Shown: positions 1-10,014 of the stretch, in pieces
Layout of the letters: each line of letters opens with the position of its first letter
Numbering within the stretch: the stretch's first letter is position 1
Assembly (NCBI GenBank): GCA_963762545.1
Contig: CAVXLC010000002.1
Coordinates: 496,001-560,000 of the forward strand
Reading direction: 5' to 3'
DNA: 64,000 nucleotides
From: JABFSM01 sp963762545
GTDB lineage: Bacteria; Gemmatimonadota; Gemmatimonadetes; Gemmatimonadales; GWC2-71-9
Made by a program: the position numbers and the translations under genes
The notes under the pieces: generated by a model
Database searches by the model: none
Seen by the model: only the letters and a program-made list of their open reading frames with translations
Told to the model about the DNA's origin: nothing

Positions 1-293
1 AGCTCGAACACCAGGGTGAGGGAGTCGGGGCGGGACCAGCTGCGGGCCAATTGGGGCTCGTAGCCCCGCTCGTCGGCCACGCTCCGTCCCGGCCCCGGGC
101 GCGCCAGGCGGAGGAAGAGCAGATCCGAGACGTCGTCGTTGGCCTTCTGGCCGAGCAGGGTGGGAATGGGAGTCGAGGGCTCTCCGCCCATGACGATCAC
201 CATCGAACCGTGATCGGACGGGCGCTGGCGAGCCGACGCGGCCGTTGCGAGCCCCAGGAGCAGGGCGGGGACGAGCAGTCGGCGAGCGATCAC
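1..293 (-). CDS. Extracellular solute-binding protein, family 5 (peptide/nickel type), N-terminal part only
   Basis: The gene runs off the left edge and only about 97 residues are visible. It begins at a GTG with a good ribosome binding site (GGGAGG) seven bases upstream. The first 22 residues form a signal peptide (basic start, leucine/alanine core, cleavage near ASARQ). The mature start reads VIVMGGEPSTPIPTLLGQKA, then a LARSW segment typical of the start of DppA/OppA-like periplasmic binding proteins, which capture peptides for an ABC importer. The family call rests on this short N-terminus, so the substrate is unknown. It points the same way as the glycine-cleavage genes but is separated from them by 55 bases. 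Confidence 0.55.
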   Translation of the reverse strand, partial: MIARRLLVPALLLGLATAASARQRPSDHGSMVIVMGGEPSTPIPTLLGQKANDDVSDLLFLRLARPGPGRSVADERGYEPQLARSWSRPDSLTLVFE

Positions 294-348
294 CGGCACC
301 TCCCAGGGGCGCGTCACGACGGTGTGCTTCGAACGGGGCATCCGGCCT

Positions 349-1164
349 TCAGCGCTGCCAGGTCCAGTCGGCGGAGCGGAATCGCTCGGCGTGCCGGGAC
401 ACCCCGGTCCGGACCGCATCGGGGAGGCGTGTCGTTTCTTCAAGGTTCGGCAACGTCGCCCGGGCGACGGTGGCAATCGCCCCGGCGACTTCCTCGAAGC
501 GCACCGTGCGCCCGACCAGCCGCGACAGCGGCGCTTCGGCCGCCCCGTTTTCCGAAAATCCTGCGAGATCCCTGACCAGGCTCTGGTCATCGTCGAGGAG
601 CAGCGAGCCGTGCTGGAGAAACGCGTCTCCCTGACGCAACTGGGCGCTGCCCACCACCTTCCAGCCTTCGATCAGGACCTCGCCGCCCACCGGTGCTGCA
701 AAACAGGGGCCGGTACCGACCCCGCCGACCGGTGATGCGCGGGGGGCCAACCGGGGGCTCACGCCGAACGTGGCGAGCGCGGTAGCGAGAAGCCGATGGA
801 GGGCTTCGTAGGCCTGGCGCAGACCGCCGAACGCCGCCAGCGGGGCGGCCACGGCATAGGTGAGCTCGCGGGCGTGCCAGACCGCGCGACCCCCGGTGGG
901 CCGGCGCACGCAGTCGAGCCCCAGCGCGCCAATCCGCTCGGTGTCGTAGCGGCGGCGGGCCGGCTCGTTCCGGCCGAACGACAGGCAATGAGGGTCCCAG
1001 TGATAGAGCCGTAGAACGGCCGAGCCGCCGGTGTCCGCGAGATCGAGGAGGGCGGAGTCGATCGCCATGTTCTCCCAGCCGGGGCGGGCAATGTCGGTGA
1101 CCAGGGACCAGGACCCGGTGGCCGGTAATCCGCCGGCGGCGGCCGGCCGGGTCTCAGTGGTCAC
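349..1164 (-). CDS. LipM/LplA-family octanoyl- or lipoyl-protein acyltransferase
   Basis: 271 residues, GTG start, nine bases after the gcvP stop. The protein belongs to the biotin/lipoate protein ligase family: RRPTGGRAVWH at residues 87-97 is the lipoate-ligase signature, and K169 sits in the segment WKVVGSAQLRQGDAFLQHGS. A cysteine (C154, in GPCFAAP) lies 15 residues before K169. In LipM-type octanoyltransferases a cysteine at this place is the acyl carrier, whereas ATP-using LplA ligases lack it, so I favour an octanoyl-ACP to GcvH transferase. Position directly behind gcvH and gcvP fits GcvH as substrate. A plain lipoate ligase remains possible. Confidence 0.75.
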   Translation of the reverse strand: MTTETRPAAAGGLPATGSWSLVTDIARPGWENMAIDSALLDLADTGGSAVLRLYHWDPHCLSFGRNEPARRRYDTERIGALGLDCVRRPTGGRAVWHARELTYAVAAPLAAFGGLRQAYEALHRLLATALATFGVSPRLAPRASPVGGVGTGPCFAAPVGGEVLIEGWKVVGSAQLRQGDAFLQHGSLLLDDDQSLVRDLAGFSENGAAEAPLSRLVGRTVRFEEVAGAIATVARATLPNLEETTRLPDAVRTGVSRHAERFRSADWTWQR

Positions 1165-1173
1165 CGGTCACCA

Positions 1174-4041
<2,868 letters not shown>

Positions 4042-4135
4042 ACACTCCGGCGGAACGGGAGATCGGGAAAAACGCTGATGCCCCGGCGACGCTCGCCCGG
4101 GGCATCCACAACGACGAGCACGCGGGCCGCGGTAC

Positions 4136-4525
4136 TCAGGCGCCGATCTGGGCCCGGTACTGCTCCGACGTGAGCAGCGCGCCGAGGTCGGCGGGATTGT
4201 CCAGCTTGAGCCGGATCATCCACCCGGCGCCGAAGGGATCTCGGTTGACGACGGCCGGATCGGCGTCGAGCGCGCCGTTGACTTCGGTGACCGTGCCGGC
4301 GGCGGGGCTGTACAGATCGGATACGGCCTTGACCGCCTCGATGGTGCCGAACGCCTGATGCGCCGCGAAGTGATCTCCGACCTTCGGCAGGTTCACGAAC
4401 ACGACGTCGCCGAGCTCGCCCTGGGCGTAATCGGTGATGCCGACGGTGACCACCGCCGCATCGGCGCCCTTCTTGACGTATTCGTGATCGGGCGTGTATC
4501 GGAGGTCGTCGGGAACGTTCGCCAC
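4136..4525 (-). CDS. gcvH: Glycine cleavage system H protein
   Basis: 129 residues, GTG start (MANVPDD) with GAGGAA about eight bases upstream. This is the lipoyl carrier that shuttles the aminomethyl intermediate between the P, T and L proteins. The lipoylated lysine is K66 in GTIEAVKAVSDLYSP, the canonical H-protein context. Length and fold blocks (YTPDHEYV, GITDYAQGELGDVVFVNLP) match the family throughout. The 54 bases upstream, to coaE, are too short to hold a glycine riboswitch. Confidence 0.96.
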   Translation of the reverse strand: MANVPDDLRYTPDHEYVKKGADAAVVTVGITDYAQGELGDVVFVNLPKVGDHFAAHQAFGTIEAVKAVSDLYSPAAGTVTEVNGALDADPAVVNRDPFGAGWMIRLKLDNPADLGALLTSEQYRAQIGA

Positions 4526-4579
4526 CGCTGATTCCTCGGGGAAAGACCGGCTAGAGGATACCCCGGGCGGGAGACCGGG

Positions 4580-5185
4580 TCAAGCGCGCGCGTGCGCGCG
4601 GGAGCGCAGCTTTCGCCATACCAACCAGGCGCGCTCCCGCAGCGCGTCCCGGGTGCCGTCGTTCTCGATGATGAAATCGGCCCGCTCCCGTTTGCGCGCG
4701 GCGGGCATCTGGGCGCGGATCAGCGCCTCCGCCTCGGCCGGCGGCAAGCCGCGCTCGCCGGTCAGGCGGGCGAGCCGCACGGCTTCCGGCGCGTCCACCA
4801 GCACGACGGCGTCGAACCGGGAAGGGTCCATCGCCTCGAACAGGAGGGGGATGTCGTTGACCACGATGCCACCGGCCGCGGCGCCGGCCAGCAGCCGCTG
4901 ACGCTCCGCTTCGACGGCCGGGTGCACGATGCTCTCCAGCAGCTTCCGCTCTTCCGGCCGCGCCAGGATGCGGGCCCGGAGCGCGGCCCGGTCGAGGGTG
5001 CCGTCGGGGGCGACCATGCCGGGACCGAAGCGCGCCGCGATTTCGCGGAAGACCGGGGTACCCGGCCGCTGCAGCTCCCGCACGATGGCGTCGGCATCGA
5101 TGACCGTGGCGCCCCAGTCTCGCAACAGGGCCGCCACCGAGGACTTTCCCGAGGCGACGTTGCCGGTGAGCGCGACGTTGTACAT
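4580..5185 (-). CDS. coaE: Dephospho-CoA kinase
   Basis: 201 residues, ATG start. It performs the last step of coenzyme A synthesis, phosphorylating the 3' hydroxyl of dephospho-CoA with ATP. The P-loop GNVASGKS covers residues 8-15, and the family blocks VIDADAIVRELQ and HPAVEAERQR (CoA-binding region) follow. The ATG abuts a hairpin-forming heptamer repeat (5186-5253), so no ribosome binding site is recognisable; translation may depend on the transcript from tdk or on a leaderless start. The gene continues into gcvH after a 54-base gap. Confidence 0.93.
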   Translation of the reverse strand: MYNVALTGNVASGKSSVAALLRDWGATVIDADAIVRELQRPGTPVFREIAARFGPGMVAPDGTLDRAALRARILARPEERKLLESIVHPAVEAERQRLLAGAAAGGIVVNDIPLLFEAMDPSRFDAVVLVDAPEAVRLARLTGERGLPPAEAEALIRAQMPAARKRERADFIIENDGTRDALRERAWLVWRKLRSRAHARA

Positions 5186-5253
5186 AGGATTCAGGATTCA
5201 GGATTGAGGATCGAGGGGAAAGCTCCGATCCTCAATCCTCGATCCTCAATCCT
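5186..5253. repeat. Heptamer repeat hairpin R1 (GATYGAG family)
   Basis: A left arm of GATTCAG/GATTGAG/GATCGAG heptamers (5186-5216) is followed after about seven bases by the complementary CTCAATC/CTCGATC units (5224-5253). The two arms can fold into a long stem. It lies immediately after the tdk stop codon and ends at the coaE start codon, the only one of the five sites placed between two genes in the same direction. Confidence 0.85.
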
Positions 5254-5866
5254 ACAGCAGCGCCGTCTGATCTTCATCCTCCCGGGGCACTCGGTGGCAG
5301 CGGCGGCAGCGCGCCTCGTAGGCCTCGCTGCCCCCCACCTGGATGGTCGGCGAGTCGTAGCGGGCGGGTTTGCCGTCCACCAGGCGCTGATTGCGGCAGG
5401 CCAGGTCGCCGCAGACCACGCAGATCGCGGACAGTTTGTCCACGTGCTCGGCGATGGCCATCAGGTGCCCCATCATGCCGAAGGGCTCTCCCCGGAAATC
5501 GGTATCGGTGCCGGCGATGATGACCCTGACCCCGCGCGCCGCGAGCGCCGTCACCACCTCCACGATGTCGCCGTCCAGGAACTGGGCCTCGTCGATGGCG
5601 ACCAGCTCGGTGTCGGGCCGGGTCTGCCGCATGATTTCGGCGGCGCTGTCCACCGGAATGGCCTCGAATTCGATGCCGCTGTGGCTGGACACCCGGAAGA
5701 CGCCGCCGTAGCGCTCGTCGAGGTGGGACTTGAAGACCTGGACCTTGCGGCGGGCGATCAGGGCGCGGCGCACCCGGCGAAGCAGCTCTTCGCTCTTGCC
5801 GCTGAACATCACGCCCGCGACGACCTCGATGGTCCCCGGGCGGGCCAGGTTGAACATCGCGACCAT
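5252..5866 (-). CDS. tdk: Thymidine kinase (type II, TK1-like)
   Basis: 204 residues. It phosphorylates thymidine to dTMP in the salvage pathway. The P-loop GVMFSGKSEEL spans residues 18-28, the Walker B-like AIDEAQFLDG is near residue 100, and a structural zinc site is formed by CVVCGDLAC plus a C-terminal CRRCH. The length is usual for the family. Two ATGs occur at residues 1 and 4. The stop codon TAG forms the first bases of repeat R1. The window also carries the pyrimidine phosphorylase that acts on the same nucleosides (32033-33364), though the two genes are far apart. Confidence 0.93.
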   Translation of the reverse strand: MVAMFNLARPGTIEVVAGVMFSGKSEELLRRVRRALIARRKVQVFKSHLDERYGGVFRVSSHSGIEFEAIPVDSAAEIMRQTRPDTELVAIDEAQFLDGDIVEVVTALAARGVRVIIAGTDTDFRGEPFGMMGHLMAIAEHVDKLSAICVVCGDLACRNQRLVDGKPARYDSPTIQVGGSEAYEARCRRCHRVPREDEDQTALL

Positions 5867-6017
5867 CCCGACGATGGAAGGTGGGGCTTGCTGGGCCTCC
5901 GACGATAGCGGTGCGCCGGAACCGGGTCAAGCGACCGGTCACGCTCTTGCGGTTTGCACTCGCCTCCACATATTCCGCCCCTCGACAACGGGTCGCGCGC
6001 GAGGCCGGAGGCGGCGG

Positions 6018-6308
6018 ATGACAAAGCACGAGCTGGTGACCGAGCTGGGCAAACGGCTTGATGTGTCGCGCGCCAAGGCGGCGGAGACCATCGACGTCCT
6101 GTTCGGCCGGGGCGGCATCGTGCCGGGCGAGCTCCGGAAGGGCGGCCGGGTGCAGATCACCGGGTTCGGTCAGTTCGAAACCAAGACGCGCGCCCCCCGC
6201 AACGGCCGGGATCCCCGCACCGGCCGTTCCATCGCCATCAAGGCGTCCACCGCGCTGGTGTTTCGCGCCGGGCAGCCGCTCCGGGACCTGCTCAACAAGA
6301 AGAAGTAG
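6018..6308 (+). CDS. HU-family nucleoid DNA-binding protein
   Basis: 96 residues, starting at the ATG preceded by the purine-rich GGAGGCGG, not at the longer upstream frame. The fold is that of HU/IHF: MTKHELVTELGKRLDVSRAKA forms the dimerising helices, GFGQFETKTRAPRNGRDPRTG is the DNA-bending arm with the usual RNPRTG-like tip, and the C-terminus is FRAGQPLRDLLN. It binds and bends DNA as a dimer and compacts the nucleoid. I cannot tell HU from a specialised IHF-like protein. A weak promoter-like pair (TTGCGG at 5947, TATTCC at 5971, 18-base spacing) lies upstream. Confidence 0.92.
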   Translation: MTKHELVTELGKRLDVSRAKAAETIDVLFGRGGIVPGELRKGGRVQITGFGQFETKTRAPRNGRDPRTGRSIAIKASTALVFRAGQPLRDLLNKKK

Positions 6309-6363
6309 GGTTGAGGATCGAGGATTGAGGAACCGCCCCCCTCAATCCTCAATCCTCAATCCT
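6309..6363. repeat. Heptamer repeat hairpin R2 (GATYGAG family)
   Basis: The short left arm (6309-6330) begins right after the HU stop codon. A ten-base loop follows, and the right arm (6341-6363) runs into the stop codon of the convergent DbpA-domain gene. The hairpin sits exactly between two convergent genes, a position suiting a bidirectional terminator, although no T-tract follows it. Confidence 0.85.
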
Positions 6364-7735
6364 ACTTCGAACGTCCCCGGTCGACCCGCGCCACGACCCG
6401 CCGCTTCCGAATCGTCTTCCCCGCCATCCGCTCGGCCACCTGCTCGGGGTCGGCCACGCCCTTCAATTCGACCAGCGAGAACGTCTCGCGGATCTCCACC
6501 TTCCCGACCGACTCGCGCGCCACGCCGACCTCCTTGACCAGGGACCCGACCAAATCGTGCGGGGTCACCAGGTCTTTCTTCCCGACCCCGACCCAGATCC
6601 TGACCGGCCCGGCGGTCGCCCCCGCCGGCGCCGGGGCCGGCTCCGGCGCGCCGGTTCGCGCGGCGGTCCAGAGCTCCAGAAGCGCCGCCGCGACGGCGGT
6701 TGCCTCGTAGCGCTCCAGCAGTGGCGCCAGTGCCTGAAAGGACGCCGCGGCCGGTCCGTTGAGGAGCGCCGCGGCAATGGACCGGCGGACCGCGTCGAGC
6801 TCTCCCTGGGCCTTGTCGAGCAGTCCGCGGGCGTGCACCGGCCGCCGGTTCGGCGCGAGCCGCGCGGCGAAGGCTTCGGTGCCGGGCGGGATCAGAAGCA
6901 GGACGTCACCCAGGGCGGCGAGGTCGCGCAGCCGCTCCGGCGACGGGAAATCGTAGGCGATGATCAGGGCGGACTTGCCGGGAAGCTCGGTGGTGATGGT
7001 CGCCTCGGCGCCCCACGAGGCCAGCGCCGCCGCGATGGAGCCGTGATCCCCGGCGTCGGCGGTCCAGACCGCCAGCGATTCGGGGTCGAGCTGCTCCACC
7101 AGGTCTCCCAGGACCGCGAGCCGGGTGCTCCACGACACCGGGGTGCCGCGAACCGCGGGGGGCGATCCAGTCCAGTCCGGACCCAGCACGTCCACGACGG
7201 GCGCCCGCCAGCAATGGCGCTCCACCAACGCGGCGGTCGCGGCCGGGTCGGCGGTGACGACGATCCGCTGGGTATCTCTTGGCAGGTCCGAGAGGAGCGC
7301 GGCGAGCAGCTCGGCGCCGGCCCATGCCTCAGGCCAGACCAGAAGGATCGCGGAGACCTGGTCCATCTTGAGGGTGGCGCGCCGAACCAGCTCGTGCACC
7401 GTCTCGGGCGCCGCGAAGGCGAGGTCGACCGCGTCGGACTTGATCAGGCGGGCCAGACGGCCCGGCGCGTGGGCGCCGGCCACCCGGAGTCCGGTCCCCG
7501 CGGCCAGGCCGGCGGCGACGCGGGCCCACTCGTCCACCGCTTCGGGCGGACAGAGCGCCAGGGCCGGTCCCTTCCGTTCGGCGCCGAGCCGGGCGAGGAG
7601 GCCCGAGAGCACCGGGGCCGCCCAGCCGGGCGACGGCGGGGCGACGAACACCAGATTGTGACCTCGAGTCGCCACCGGGGCGGCCTCGCGGAGCGCGGGA
7701 TGTTCCTGATCCGACACGGGCGCCTCAATTGTCAA
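6362..7735 (-). CDS. DbpA-type RNA-binding protein with a degenerate DEAD-box helicase core
   Basis: 457 residues. The last 80 or so (from GPVRIWVGVGKKDLVTPHDL to RVVARVDRG) match the DbpA RNA-binding domain of DEAD-box helicases. The preceding part keeps the length and block order of a RecA-like helicase pair but not its catalytic residues. Where motif I (AxxGxGKT) is expected there is APPSPGWAAP (residues 32-41). The DEAD position reads WPEA (134-137), the SAT position VTAD, and no HRxGRxGR is found. It is probably an ATP-independent RNA-binding paralogue of a ribosome-assembly helicase. It diverges from the aminotransferase gene across 56 bases and converges on HU. Confidence 0.75.
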   Translation of the reverse strand: MTIEAPVSDQEHPALREAAPVATRGHNLVFVAPPSPGWAAPVLSGLLARLGAERKGPALALCPPEAVDEWARVAAGLAAGTGLRVAGAHAPGRLARLIKSDAVDLAFAAPETVHELVRRATLKMDQVSAILLVWPEAWAGAELLAALLSDLPRDTQRIVVTADPAATAALVERHCWRAPVVDVLGPDWTGSPPAVRGTPVSWSTRLAVLGDLVEQLDPESLAVWTADAGDHGSIAAALASWGAEATITTELPGKSALIIAYDFPSPERLRDLAALGDVLLLIPPGTEAFAARLAPNRRPVHARGLLDKAQGELDAVRRSIAAALLNGPAAASFQALAPLLERYEATAVAAALLELWTAARTGAPEPAPAPAGATAGPVRIWVGVGKKDLVTPHDLVGSLVKEVGVARESVGKVEIRETFSLVELKGVADPEQVAERMAGKTIRKRRVVARVDRGRSK

Positions 7736-7791
7736 AAAGCGGCAGGGTGGCTTAGGGGCGGAAAGCTAATCCACCTGGTTATCTTCTCGCC

Positions 7792-9009
7792 ATGACGCGC
7801 GTGATCCGGCTGCCCGATCCCCTCTCCTCGAATCTCTCGCACCTCAAGGCCTCCGAGACGCTGGCCATCAGCGCCGAGGCCAAGCGGCGCCGAGCGGCCG
7901 GGGAGGACGTCCTGGACCTCGGGGTGGGGGAGCCCGATTTCGACACGCCGCCCGCCGCGGCCCAGGCGGGAGTGCTGGCGATTCAGCACGGCCACACCCG
8001 GTATCCGCCCAACGCGGGGCTCAGCGAGCTGCGCGCGGCCATTGCCAAGAACCTCTCCCAGCACGCGGGCGGGCGGTCCATCGACCCCGACGGCATCGTG
8101 ATCAGCTCGGGCGCCAAGCAGTCGCTGTTCAACGCCTGTTTCAGCCTGTTCGGGCCCAAGGACAAGGTGCTGATTCCGTCGCCGGCGTGGGTGTCCTATC
8201 CCCAGATCGTGCACATCGCCCGCGCCGAGCCGGTGATGATTCCGGGGGAAGCGGACTGGGGGCTCAAGGTGAGCGCCCAGGACCTGGAACGGCACACCGA
8301 CAAGCTGGTCCGGGGACTCATCCTCTGTTCCCCCTGCAATCCCACCGGCGCCGTGTACACCCTGTCCGAGCTCAAGGCCATCGCGGCGTGGGCCAAGCGG
8401 CACGAGATCTGGATCGTCGCGGACGAGATCTACGGACGCATCTTCTACGGCGAAGGGGGCGCGCCGTCGTTTCTCCAGCTGCCGCCCGAGGACACCGAGC
8501 GGCTGGTGGTGATCACCGGCGCCAGCAAGGCGTACGCCATGACCGGCTGGCGGATCGGGGCGGCCGTGGCGCCGGTCCATCTCGCGAAGGCCATGGCCAA
8601 TCTGCAGTCCCACACCACCAGCGGCGCCAACCAGCCGGCGCAGTGGGCCGCGATCACCGCGTTCAACGATCCCGAGGTGGAGAAGGACGTACAGAAGATG
8701 GTCGCGGCGTTCGGCCGCCGGCGCGACCAGGTGGTGGCCCGATTTCGTGACGACGCGCCGGGAGTCGAGTTCGTCGAGCCGCACGGGGCGTTCTATTTCT
8801 TCTTCCGGGTCGACGGGCTTTCCGCGGACGGGCCGATGACCGGCCAGACCTTCTGCGAGCGTCTCATCACCGAGGCCGGCGTGGCGCTGGTGCCGGGCGG
8901 AGCGTTCGGAGACGACCGCTGGGTGCGGCTCAGCTACTCGGTGTCCGACAAGGAGCTGGAGACGGCGCTCGACCGGATCATCCGCTTCATCGTGAAGCTG
9001 GGCGGCTGA
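7792..9009 (+). CDS. Class I/II pyridoxal-phosphate aminotransferase (aspartate aminotransferase-like)
   Basis: 405 residues. The fold-type I family signatures are clear: DLGVGEPDFDTP near the N-terminus, SSGAKQSLFNACF in the cofactor-binding region, CSPCNPTGAVY, VADEIYGRIFY, and the PLP lysine in ITGASKAYAMTGWRIG. This places it in the gamma subgroup of aspartate aminotransferases found in many bacteria. The amino-acid substrate cannot be read from sequence; aspartate or a prephenate/aromatic amino acid are the usual ones. No Shine-Dalgarno sequence precedes the ATG, so the mRNA may be leaderless. Confidence 0.9.
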   Translation: MTRVIRLPDPLSSNLSHLKASETLAISAEAKRRRAAGEDVLDLGVGEPDFDTPPAAAQAGVLAIQHGHTRYPPNAGLSELRAAIAKNLSQHAGGRSIDPDGIVISSGAKQSLFNACFSLFGPKDKVLIPSPAWVSYPQIVHIARAEPVMIPGEADWGLKVSAQDLERHTDKLVRGLILCSPCNPTGAVYTLSELKAIAAWAKRHEIWIVADEIYGRIFYGEGGAPSFLQLPPEDTERLVVITGASKAYAMTGWRIGAAVAPVHLAKAMANLQSHTTSGANQPAQWAAITAFNDPEVEKDVQKMVAAFGRRRDQVVARFRDDAPGVEFVEPHGAFYFFFRVDGLSADGPMTGQTFCERLITEAGVALVPGGAFGDDRWVRLSYSVSDKELETALDRIIRFIVKLGG

Positions 9010-9026
9010 TCCCCCGCGCCGCTACG

Positions 9027-9962
9027 ATGCCTCGGAGCATTCGCGAGCTCAGGCGGCTGCTCGCCCCGGTACCCGGCATGGTGCCCGCCGCGCTGGTTCC
9101 CCCGGCGAGCCACGGCCGCGAGGACGAGGCCTGCATTACCCCCGCCACGCTCATCGAGCCGGGCCCGGTGACGGCCCGCGCGGTCGGGGCCCCGGAGGCC
9201 TGGCCCGGGCCGGTCGCCTTCCTGGATGGAACCCAGCGCATGGAGGTGGCCGGGTACTTCGGCACCTCCCCGCTGATGCTGGCCGAGGTGGCCGCGGCGG
9301 TTCGGGAGCGGGTGGGCCGGGACGCCCGAACCGTGGCCACGGAGCGGCGGGTCTTTGCCATCGCCCGGCCGCAGGTGCTCGGGGCCGCGGGCGCCGCGCT
9401 CGCCGGGGTCGAGTCGGTGGCGCTCCCGGACGAGGAGCCGGGCCACCCGCTCCGGGACATGGATGCGGCAAGGCACGAGGTGGACCGCGCCCGGGGCGAC
9501 GTGGAGCGGATCGTGGGAGACGGATACCGCAAGACCGCCCCCCATTGGCTGGTGGTGGACGGCTCGCTGTCGGAAAGCACCGCCTGGGCGCTGGACCCGA
9601 AGATGGTGGGGGTCTCGAAGAGCCATTCGACCCTCCCGTTCGACGGCGACGATCTGGTGACCTACCTCCAGCTACCGGCCGCGCACCGGTCGTCCATCTT
9701 CCAGCCGGCGTCGCGGCGCCACGCGCCGGTCTATGCCTGGGGCCTCCGGCTCTGGCCCTGGGAGGGTCGGGACCTGCTGTACGGGCTGGTCCGGATCGAA
9801 GTGGCGGCGCGGAAGGAATCTCTCGTGGCCGCGGATACGATCTGCCGCTGGCTGCTGGCCGAGCGGGCGCCGATCAGCGCGCCCGATGGCCGGTGGGACC
9901 GGCTGCTCTACGGGATCCGCGGCGTCGAGGAGTACCTCGGCGCGGTGCGCGGGGAGCGGTGA
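9027..9962 (+). CDS. nurA: NurA-family 5'-3' nuclease
   Basis: 311 residues. Two aspartate blocks characteristic of NurA are present: VAFLDGTQRM with D67, and LVVDGSL with D178, the latter followed by MVGVSKSH, the GxxK-type strand seen after the second catalytic Asp in the family. The C-terminus (LLYGIRGVEEYL) also fits. NurA is a manganese-dependent nuclease driven by the HerA translocase to produce 3' single-strand tails at DNA ends. Overall similarity is distant, and the assignment leans on motif order plus the next three genes (HerA, Mre11, Rad50). It follows the aminotransferase stop by 17 bases. Confidence 0.8.
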   Translation: MPRSIRELRRLLAPVPGMVPAALVPPASHGREDEACITPATLIEPGPVTARAVGAPEAWPGPVAFLDGTQRMEVAGYFGTSPLMLAEVAAAVRERVGRDARTVATERRVFAIARPQVLGAAGAALAGVESVALPDEEPGHPLRDMDAARHEVDRARGDVERIVGDGYRKTAPHWLVVDGSLSESTAWALDPKMVGVSKSHSTLPFDGDDLVTYLQLPAAHRSSIFQPASRRHAPVYAWGLRLWPWEGRDLLYGLVRIEVAARKESLVAADTICRWLLAERAPISAPDGRWDRLLYGIRGVEEYLGAVRGER

Positions 9963-10014
9963 GGGGCGACGATGATGAGGGGGGCCGCGGTGCGAAGCGA
10001 GCGGGACGTGAGCG

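Noticed and set aside
4042..4579. Glycine riboswitch for the gcv genes
   Set aside because: The gaps before gcvH (54 bases) and gcvP (94 bases) are too short for the aptamer and show no recognisable core.
5730..6017. N-terminal extension of HU
   Set aside because: The open frame runs upstream, but only the ATG at 6018 has a ribosome binding site and the canonical HU start.
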